From contig CALYLX010000005.1 of the NCBI GenBank assembly GCA_944990035.1, forward strand, positions 47,666 through 111,665: a DNA stretch of 64,000 nt. Reading direction: 5' to 3'. Shown in pieces: positions 55,985 to 64,000 of this stretch. The stretch comes from Clitopilus passeckerianus (lineage: Eukaryota; Basidiomycota; Agaricomycetes; Agaricales; Entolomataceae). The notes beneath the pieces are model-generated. The model saw nothing but the letters and a program-made list of their open reading frames with translations. It had not been told where the DNA came from and made no database searches. The position numbers and the translations under genes were made by a program. Each line of letters begins with the position of its first letter. The first letter of the stretch is position 1.

Positions 55985-57943
55985 ATGTCTTCACAGTCGT
56001 ATACTTGCCACCTCGACAAATTCATTCCCGAACTTTTCCCCATACTCTCGAGCCATCTCCCGCTTCTTGACCGGTCCCCAACTCTACTATCACTCGCACT
56101 AACGTCACATCGACTCTACGGAGTCATCATCCCTCACTTACTTTATCGCCAGGTATTATTGATTGGCGAACATCAGGCTGTGCCACTTTTGCAGAAATTT
56201 GCCGCAGAGATTCAGCAGGAGCATAAAACGGTCGAGCAGCAACAACTGCCACGCAGTCGCTATATCCACCAGCTCTGCGTCGACTCCGAGATCAGGACTC
56301 CCGTGTCTACTAATGAGCATTCTCTCTGGTATCTTCATGATCTTATCAGCGCTGGCGGTCTGTCAAACCTTGTCTCGTTGACTCTACGTGTGAAGAGCGA
56401 CCAGGGAAAGGGGTTCCGGTTGGAGGGGGGAAGGTGGATCGATGCTCATTAATCATTATGTGCACCCACCATCATTCTGGGTCGCTTTGAAGGACAAATG
56501 TCCAAAACCAAAAGAACTACGCATGACCGATGTGTTACAAGAAAATTCGGAGGGGAACAGATGGATACAGAAACAGCTGTTGACAAAGTCCATAAGTGGA
56601 TTCGGTTAACTGACTCACTGGATACATCGTAAATTCCGACCTCCGACCTCTGTCAGAGTCTCACTAGCTTAAGCTTAGAAGGCTGCTGGTATAACAGTGT
56701 GTACCTGTTCTTTTTCATCTTGAAATGAATAGACTCATATCTGTTCTTCCTTTCTCGGAAGACGACCCAACAAATTGTATAGCGCTGGGGTTCTCACAAT
56801 TGTCCCCTTCTCTACATACCTTGGAGTTTAGCTTGAAAGGGTTGTTTGGGGTTTGTACGTTGATGCTTGTTCCCCCGGTGGCCTGTTGACACTATCTCAT
56901 TTCACCAATTTGCAACATCTCATTATAAAGGGTTTCTCAGTGACGAAACCTGCTTTGAGCCGCCAGTTTTGGAAAGCTGTTCCTGGCCTCACAAGATTGG
57001 AATTACATAGAAGCAATGATGGCGATTGGTTTGAAGATTTTGCCAGTGACCTCTTTCCAAACCTGCAATACCTAACTGTAGGTCATGAACTGACCTTCGT
57101 GAAATACTCATATTTCTGAATGATCCTACGCAGTGCGATTTCAAATGTGCTCGAGCCCTTCTCCCGCAAGTCTCTCAGAGGCTCATCTCGCTCTATATCA
57201 CCGAGTCTTACAACGCCCAAGCGTTGTACCCCCTTCGCGTGATCTCTGAAGGCGGCAGGCTTCCTTTACTACGCAGCCTCGGAATACACCTCTCGTCTGG
57301 TAATAGTCCTAAGCCTAGGGAAGGGCACCGATGGTGAGAGGATGCGAACGGATCTGTAAGTGAGGCAGATTTCGGAAAGCCCTTACATGCTTTTGATGCC
57401 AACTACATAATGAGCATTTCAAAGGCTGCTCCAAACCTGGAGGAGCTTCAGTTAATGGGAACCTGTCACAAAAAATTGATTTCGGTGAGTTACTATTGAC
57501 TGGGCTCTACTCTGTGTTCTGAGAAGGAGTGTGCCTAGGATTATATGACAGTACCACTTTGCCTCATTCCCAAACTCCGGCGACTTCTATTCTCAGGGCC
57601 AATTTTGCCATACAACGATCCTTTCTTCCGTACTTCCTGTCGCTGGCCAGAGTATATCGCCCTTGGTTCACCCCACCCACGTACGGGATATTTCGACGAG
57701 ATGACGTTGAAGCTAAAGTATGCACCTGAGAGCTTTGATCAAGCCACAAAGGAATTAGCGGAGGGATGTCGAACTTTGGAGGAGATAACGACGGCGAGTT
57801 CGATCAGCGAGTTATATATTGACAGAGAGAAGTCGTTGTGTGCAAGAATTGTTCGAGAGTCTGTTGGCGGACCTGTGCAGGAGCTCAAGATGGTGAGAGC
57901 TTGGGGACCTAGGATAGGAAGACTCGGAGAGGATTGGTGGTGA
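55985..57943 (+). pseudogene. F-box/leucine-rich-repeat-like gene, apparently decayed
   Basis: The start is intact (MSSQSYTCHLDKFIPELFPI, then TLLSLALTSHRLYGVIIPHL, an F-box-like opening). The first frame ends after about 155 codons at 56450, but LRR-like coding continues in other frames: FWVALKDKCPKPKELRMTDV (from about 56480), LCQSLTSLSLEGCW (about 56650), LISVLPFSEDDPTN then LHTLEFSLKGLFG (to about 56850), and in yet another frame FTNLQHLIIKGFSVTKPALS (from 56860). After a plausible intron (from 57079) the frame holds an in-frame TGA at 57335-57337, beyond which LEELQLMGTCHKKLIS, and after another intron LCLIPKLRRLLFSGPI, lead to a stop at 57941. At least two frame changes and one nonsense codon remain unexplained by splicing. 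Unrecognised introns could rescue part of it. Confidence 0.6.
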
Positions 57944-58221
57944 TCAATGTCAAGAAGGACCGCTGTAACCTTAGAATATCCCTGCAAACCTGCGGACTTG
58001 TTTATACATGATAGACTCGCCTGAAATGTAATTATACGACTATTAGGACATTTTTGTTGCCCGATATATTGCCACGATAAGGATAATATGGCCGCGATGC
58101 CGCTTATTTAGTGTGTTGGAACTTCACGCAAATTGTTGGGCGTCTGCTGACAAACCCGCTCGCCCAAAGCGAACTCAGTGATGGCGGCACCGACGGTGAG
58201 GCTCTTCCATTAGCTTCCACT

Positions 58222-58805
58222 ATGTCGAAGCACCATCCCGGTGGGTTTGTTCGCAGACGCAATACAACACAATTTAATGTTATTCAACAGATTTGATTAT
58301 GTGCAGGCGCCAGCCAGGCATCGGTATGTGCCATTTGCTTAGCAAGTTGGAACCAATTAACGGATTCGTAGCTATTGGCCGCCTGTGTGAGAAATGCGAC
58401 GGAAAATGGTAAGTGCATGCGAAAATCGATTGACCTCTCACTGACTCTGATTGCAGTCCCGTTTGTGACTCGTATGTACGGCCCGAGACACTAGTCAGAA
58501 TATGCGATGAATGCAACTTTGGTACCTACGGCGGACGATGCATTATCTGTGGTTCTCCAGGTATGACCTTTCTTTTATCATGTTCCAGTCTAATTGTCTC
58601 TAATAGGTATTTCTGATGCATATTACTGTGCAGAGTGCACAAGACTGGAAAAGGATCGCGATGGCTGCCCAAAGATTGTCAATTTGGGTGCAAGTAGGAC
58701 GGATTTGTTCTATGAGAGGCGCCGTCTAGGTGCGTCGTGATTTTTCGCTTGTCGGTGTTGACATACTTAAGAGTTTGGCATATCCCAGGTTTCAAGAAGG
58801 GCTAG
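58222..58805 (+). CDS. RDS3: Pre-mRNA splicing factor RDS3 (PHF5A, SF3b subunit)
   Basis: Six exons (58222-58240, 58291-58323, 58372-58408, 58457-58560, 58607-58729, 58789-58805) join to exactly 110 residues, the same as PHF5A. It reads [20 protein letters not shown], then [60 protein letters not shown] and ends with YERRRLGFKKG. Its CxxC knuckles bind zinc in the trefoil-knot fold. Rds3/PHF5A is part of SF3b in the U2 snRNP, close to the branch-point pocket. It is convergent with the ZZ-finger gene, with 97 bp between the stops. Confidence 0.95.
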
Positions 58806-58902
58806 AGCAAATCATTAAATCCAGCAGGCCTTCCATATTTCATTATCCCGTTGCACTAAATGAACATAAAATACAGCATTACAGAACGGGAATTGTGCAT
58901 AA

Positions 58903-61900
58903 CTAGCGAGGCTGGTATACTGGGTATGGAACCAACGGCCGAGTCTGCTCCGATGGGTCGAAGTTGATGACATTCCTGTTGCAAACCAATCAGGGTTTTG
59001 TTGCAAATTAGAGTGAAGAATTGGACATACCTCAGTTTATTCATATCCACCTATATCACGGTGATGCAGTCAGCTTTCTCCATGGTGAGCTCCAGAGTGC
59101 AGAACGACTTACGGGGGCCTTGAACGCAAGGAAGATGTGTGTTTCATTCTCATGAGTATCCACGCCTTGACAGGTATCACAGAGGTCTCGATCACAATAT
59201 GCACATCGGTGCCACACCCCAACGACTGGGTTGGTCATACAGAGGTCACAAATAGCGTTTTTGTGTTTCAAATGCTCCAGATAAGCTGTGAGAGGTGGAA
59301 GGATGAGCCTAGGTAAGGAAGAAGGGTAAATGTAGGAAGCTACCTTTAGGGTCAGCTGAAGGCTGATATCCGGTGGGCCCAGCGCCATGTTCATAGATGA
59401 GCCCGATCAAAGGATGTGGAAGTTCCAAAGGTCGGTCCACGGGACGAGGGAACTTTAGGAACACATGCATAGGGTTGTGGACACTGTAGGATTGCGCCTC
59501 GCAACCTTCGCACTTGGATATGGTCAAAAAAGGATGCGAGTAGCCGATATGAGACGGGGCATACCAGGTTGTAACCCCTTGGCTTTGAAGGGCAATTTGC
59601 ACACTGATAGCGAATACCGACAATATTCTGGTTGCAAGCATTGCAGAATGTATGATGGTCATCTGATGGCGTTTCAGGACGCCTAGATCCTGAACCAACG
59701 ACGGTGCGAGCGTAGGACGAGATGACCGAGCCTGGTGAGGAGCGCGGAACTGGAAGTCCAACACTAGCAGCGTCACGGCCTGTCCAGAGATGGATCGCTC
59801 TACGACTAGCACTTTCCAGCTCTGGGGTCTCAAGTGGGTAAGGGATCTATAGGTCATGAATTAGCTCTTGAGAGTGGTAGCAGAGCGGACAGGTCTACCT
59901 TGATCAATATGTGTGAGGAATTGTGTCCTCCGTCGTCTGAGTCGAGATTTCCTGGAAGGCCAGCTGACTCGCAATTCGCGCAGATGTCTACAGCGTCACA
60001 TATTGCACAGTGGAATCGGGCCCCCACTATATCTAGCATGCAGCTGTGCAGACCGTCAGTTCCGAAACAACGATGAAGGGATGCTTACTTACTGGGCACA
60101 TTTGACGCCAGGATGCTTGAGCGACTGCTCATCTCCTGGGTCGACTGGTGGTATATTATGCAAATCTGGATCGCTGTTACTTCGGCTGCTCTTATCTGCA
60201 AGAGCGACAAAGGCATGGGAGGGATGTAATTCATGTACTTGACTGTCAACTCTTTAGTAATGCCCATAAAAAGAGGCGGCGTCGGTTTACCTGTAGCAAG
60301 CCCGGCACAAGTTGATATTCGGACAGCTCGCGCATTTGTACCTTCTCCTAGAGGTTACCGCTGTACACATCGAGCACTTTGAAACCTGTCCCTCGTCCTG
60401 TTCCAGATGCTCCCATCCGCCGTGTCCCCAAACCTTCTCGAAGAAGGCATGTCGAAGCTGGCCTTTCTTCGGGGCTGCACGTCTCCTCTGGGACGCCATC
60501 TGAGCATCGTAGACCGAATATCCAGAGGCTGACGAAGGCACAATTGGGGAGCTTGATCCGAGCGCAGCATCGATTGCGTGGTGCACGCCTGCGGATTCGA
60601 GGCACCCCGAGCAGAGTTCGTAGCCCTGTCTGTGACCGTTCTCCCCGTTCTCGAGCGTTAGACTCGAGGCGGTTGGGTGGTAGTGGTTGTTGTAGAAAGT
60701 TTGGTCGGGGCTTTGGGAGATAAAGGTATGGGAGGAGAAAGAGTTGGGAAGGGAGCAAGAGAGAGGGTGGGACCGCGTAGATTGTGGGGAAGGAGGGTAC
60801 GTGAAGATCGTCGGCGGTTCTTCTCTTGACTTTCCTTTGAGAGCCGAAGCAGGTGGGTTCTCCCCACAAGTGGAACATATGTATCTGATTGCCTCTAAAA
60901 GGATGCCACAGTTCGAACACGAAGTCAAAGAGTCCTTGGGTATTGCGGGGACGGGAAGGAACTGAAGCAGTTCCTTGTCGATCTCGTACATATTAAGATC
61001 ATGGTTGCCATTGGTAGGCAATGGGTCTGAGTGATGACTTTGAATTGAAGGCATCGACGGGGCGGATCTTGAGGGGCGTACTTGCTGCTGAGCCAGCCAG
61101 TTCAGTTGCATAGATGTAGGTCTTGGTGGTCCATTAACTACGGGGACTTCTTCCGCTGCGGAGGATTCGGCCTCTTGATTCTGAGATACGCTCGAGCCGC
61201 CGGACGTATAATTGTAGTAATATCTCCCCCGGGGGTCCCTTTCAAGCTCCAACTCGCCCTCGAATCCCTCCGGCTCGTCGTATGCCAGTGACAGTGACGC
61301 GTCATCGGATACGGACGGCTCTGGCAGTGCTCCCAGCTGCGAACGAATGGCTCGTTGGTTCTGGTCCCGGAGCCAAGCTGCGCCGCGTTCATTCCTGGTC
61401 AAATAGTCAAAATCAACGCTTGACCGGTCATCTACGGACGCCTCTTCCAGCTTTAGACGCTCAAATACAGCTTCTGGGTCTTCTGCTGGTGGTGGTGGTG
61501 GTGGTAGAGGTTTGGTTTCGGGAGGGACGAGCTCGTAGGACCGATCTGAGAAGGGATTTGATCGTGGACCCTTGGGTGGTTGGTGAGGGGTTCTTTGGGT
61601 ACCAAGGGAGCTCCCACTCCTGTTGTTCAATTGCACTCCGAGAGCCTGTTCAGGTGGAACCAGGGTGAATCGCTCTGAACTTGAGGGATTTGAGTGAGGG
61701 GCGGAAAGGTTGCCACCACTATGCACAGAGTTTCCTGCAGCGGATATGTGGTCTCTCGAGCTGACAGTGACTGAGTCGTCGTCGAGGTTGATAGAAGGTG
61801 TGCCGAATGAGAAGGACTGTTGGCTGCCATTCCTGCCCCGATACTCATCTAAACTTGCGAGAGAGGAGGTATCAGATAGACTTGGACCATCGTAGTCCAG

Positions 61901-62284
61901 TGTTATATGTACTCTGAGGACGATTTTCCGACTTCCAAAGCTCCTGCCTGACAGTATGGATGCCGCCGAAGAGAGGGGTGCATCATCTCCTACTTGGAAG
62001 TATTGGATGGCCTCTGTGAGGTCGCCGTCATGGATGATATTGGTGATTTCTCCGTCATCATCCTTGTAAGCAATGGCAAACGACGAGTTGGACAAGGAAA
62101 AGCATTGTTCAACCTGTGGAACATGAGAATCAGCTATTCAGGCCAATAGGCTTATCAACAGGAGACTTGCCTTATGCCTCAGGACATCGTATGGACAATT
62201 TCTCGCGCTTTGAAACTCAATCTTCTTCTTCCAGCCGTCCAAGGAACATTTGACGGTTAATGGCCTATCTGGACGGTTGAACAT
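58903..62284 (-). CDS. PB1 domain plus multiple ZZ zinc fingers (NBR1-like autophagy receptor candidate)
   Basis: Nine exons (62284-62171, 62113-60291, 60242-60093, 60043-59899, 59846-59565, 59512-59344, 59285-59113, 59050-59031, 58975-58903) join to 982 residues. Residues 1-110 form a PB1-type domain (RPLTVKCSLDGWKKKIEFQS, EITNIIHDGDLTEAIQYF). A disordered linker holds two copies of a [FY]xLVPPE motif. Then come ZZ fingers: a split one starting near residue 438 (SCSNCGILLEAIRYICSTC) and four more (CSMCTAVTSRRRYKCASC; CAHCMLDIVGARFHCAIC; CNACNQNIVGIRYQCANC; CDLCMTNPVVGVWHRCAYC). PB1 plus ZZ is the layout of NBR1/p62 cargo receptors; no FW domain was recognised. Intron 1 (62114-62170) begins GCAAGT. 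The short last exons are less certain. Confidence 0.8.
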
Positions 62285-62717
62285 CGTTGAAACGGAGAAC
62301 TAACGGACTGCGATGGATGTGCTGCTGCGCAGCCTACTGTTGACCAAAAGCGCATTATTCAGATTTGATCAAGTCTCTTCCCTTGATCACGCCAAAGACA
62401 GCTGTGCATTGCCAACGTTTCCGTGCTCAACGGCCTACCATAACCACGACGATCGAATTTTCATGCGTCTGAGGCTCTTCAACATCCTCCAAGGCAAGAA
62501 AACGGGCAGATTTTCCTTATTTCAACCAAGCACGCGCAGGAAACCCCAGATGGCTACCGTCCATTTCTTTCCCATGATTGCAGATCCCGGCCCAGGGCAG
62601 GTGCTGCGCCGTGGTATCCGAACAGATGCGGAACACTCGTAAATATTTCTTGCAGAAGTCCTACAAAATGGCGTCCACCTCTTCGCTCGTCTCGCGAATA
62701 CGTCTACTCTGCAGGTC
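62285..62717. other. Divergent promoter region
   Basis: 433 bp between the starts of the ZZ-finger gene and the acetyltransferase gene. No gene recognised. Confidence 0.5.
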
Positions 62718-64000
62718 ATGACAGAAGAGAAGGTGGGCCAGAACCAGGTACTGAGGCTTACTGGTGAGCCCTTCGTATTTCATTGACGTTGTAACCTATC
62801 TCTGATAACCCAACTGCAGGCCTTTTGGAACGCTATCATGCGACGCGTAATTATCTTGGGCTGGACTCCTGCGTAGCCTGCGCTGCACAGTATACTTCAT
62901 CCTCCGGGTCCATCCTTGACAAGCCAACAATCATCTATGCCCTACGCAAAGTTGTCACCGACCACCCAGCTCTCTGCGTCCGTCTCGTCAACGAATCCAC
63001 ACACGCTGCATTCGAGCGATTGAGACGCTTCGACCTCGACGATGTAGTCCAATTCGTGGAATCCGATGATTTACCAAGGACACTGGAAGCTCAGTTCCCG
63101 AGAGGGTTCGACACAAGTTTGGAATTGCCACTGTGGCGCGTCGTGGTCATGAAGGACGGCACCGTGATTTTCTGTTGGCATCACGTCTTCGGAGATGGGC
63201 GAAGTGGTCTCGCCTTTCATCGTGCTTTCATTGCTGCTCTCCAATCAACCTCCGCCGAAACTTCAAATGAGGCCTCCATCATCATGCCACCAGTCTTGCC
63301 AATGCTTGAGCCGGTTGAAAAGATGGTGGACTTGTCTCCCTCATTCAAGAAAATCGTTAAGGAGTTATATGGTCTTTTTGCACCTACCAAATGGACTAAA
63401 GCTGCGACGGCATGGACAGGCGGGGACGTACACCGGGAGATATCGTTGAAGACACACGTCCGCCTCATTAACATCACTCCCGAGGATATGAAGAAAATAA
63501 TGGGTGAATGTAGAAAGAATAAAGCAACTCTCACTTCCTTCCTCCAAATCCAATGCCTATCCATCCTTTCCCAGCTCATCGACGAACGCAAGGATGGAAA
63601 ATTCAAGACCATATCATCGTTCATACCGATATCATTACGTCCATTGAGTGGACTCTCCGATGACGCCTTCAGCGATCACGTCTCCACATTACATTCCTAT
63701 ACCCCCCTTCCCTGTACATTCTCCTGGACCAAGGCCGCAGAGTTGACTACCAAGCTTCGTAAAGCCGTCCCCAAATCCCCAGAGCACATCGGCACAATAA
63801 AATATCTCTTTGGAAAATACGAAAAGTTCCTCAATGGAAAGTTGGGCAAGAAACGCCAGGCGGGGATGGAGATATCCAATCTTGGCGCCTTCAAATACCC
63901 TGACTCCGTCGCGTTGAAGGAAGGAAGGACGTGGTCTATTGGAAAGATGACTTTTGCACAGTGCGACGCCATGTTGGGTGCTGCTCTCAAGTTGAATGTT
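62718..64000 (+). CDS. Alcohol O-acetyltransferase-like protein (AATase family), cut by right edge
   Basis: Exon 1 (62718-62763) and exon 2 (62820 to the window end) give 409 residues, open to the last base, so the C-terminus is missing. The opening MTEEKVGQNQVLRLTGLLER, then YHATRNYLGLDSCV, is typical of basidiomycete AATase-family (Atf1/2-like) proteins. The acyltransferase motif HHxxxDG is present as HHVFGDG (residues 136-142, in FCWHHVFGDGRSGLAFHRA). A second conserved stretch, TISSFIPISLRPLSG, resembles the substrate-channel region. The family acetylates alcohols, sterols or small hydroxylated metabolites with acetyl-CoA. The substrate is unknown, and no neighbouring biosynthetic genes help. 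Confidence 0.82.

Noticed and set aside
57332..57358. Intron removing the TGA at 57335 in the F-box-like gene
   Set aside because: The only GT-AG pair that spans it in the right place would be about 27 nt, too short for splicing.
1..64000. tRNA, rRNA, retrotransposon or DNA-transposon genes
   Set aside because: No A/B-box tRNA pattern, reverse transcriptase, integrase or transposase motif was recognised by eye; a tRNAscan and RepeatMasker run would be decisive.

Overview
The window is nuclear DNA of a filamentous basidiomycete, most likely an agaricomycete mushroom. About 26 protein-coding loci are packed on both strands. They are interrupted by roughly 110 very short introns, mostly 48-65 nt, with GTRNGT donors and CTNAC-like branch points. 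Several gene families (2OG-oxygenase-like proteins, F-box-like proteins, PB1/ZZ-finger proteins) have basidiomycete character. There are no operons, rRNA genes, CRISPR arrays or recognisable complete transposons. All exon boundaries were inferred by hand from splice consensus, reading phase and family similarity, and almost every spliced model closes in phase.

1-8 kb: a 2OG-Fe(II)-oxygenase-like gene cut by the left edge, an FAD amine oxidase (sarcosine/pipecolate oxidase type) and a basidiomycete protein of unknown function.

8-21 kb: a family of four small secreted proteins, rich in Tyr, Gly, Asp, Asn, Lys and His, at 8.8, 16.3, 18.3 and 20.1 kb. All four share a 28-29-codon signal-peptide exon, one phase-0 intron, a conserved His/Tyr-Lys-Arg segment, and a promoter module (TATA box plus an AAGAGGAGRAATGACG box about 60 bp upstream). 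Copies 1 and 2, with their upstream regions, form a large inverted duplication around two unrelated genes. Copy 1 carries two in-frame stop codons.

21-32 kb: TRM82 (tRNA m7G methyltransferase subunit), three tandem Gfo/Idh/MocA dehydrogenase paralogues with identical seven-exon structure, a BolA-like protein and an unknown protein.

32-49 kb: mostly housekeeping genes: PAF1, ribosomal eL43, an F-box-like protein, SFH5 (CRAL-TRIO lipid transfer), a SLY41-like transporter, a secreted class C beta-lactamase-fold hydrolase, ribosomal eS4, PSO2/SNM1 nuclease and a class III aminotransferase.

49-64 kb: a 17-exon UFD4/TRIP12-type HECT ubiquitin ligase, a decayed F-box/LRR-like gene, RDS3 (SF3b splicing subunit), a PB1 plus multi-ZZ protein resembling NBR1-type autophagy receptors, and an alcohol O-acetyltransferase cut by the right edge.

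The most unusual observations are the secreted repeat-protein cluster with its shared regulatory module and the nonsense-bearing copy, the inverted duplication, and an apparent excess of GC-AG introns (seven, each forced by reading frame).
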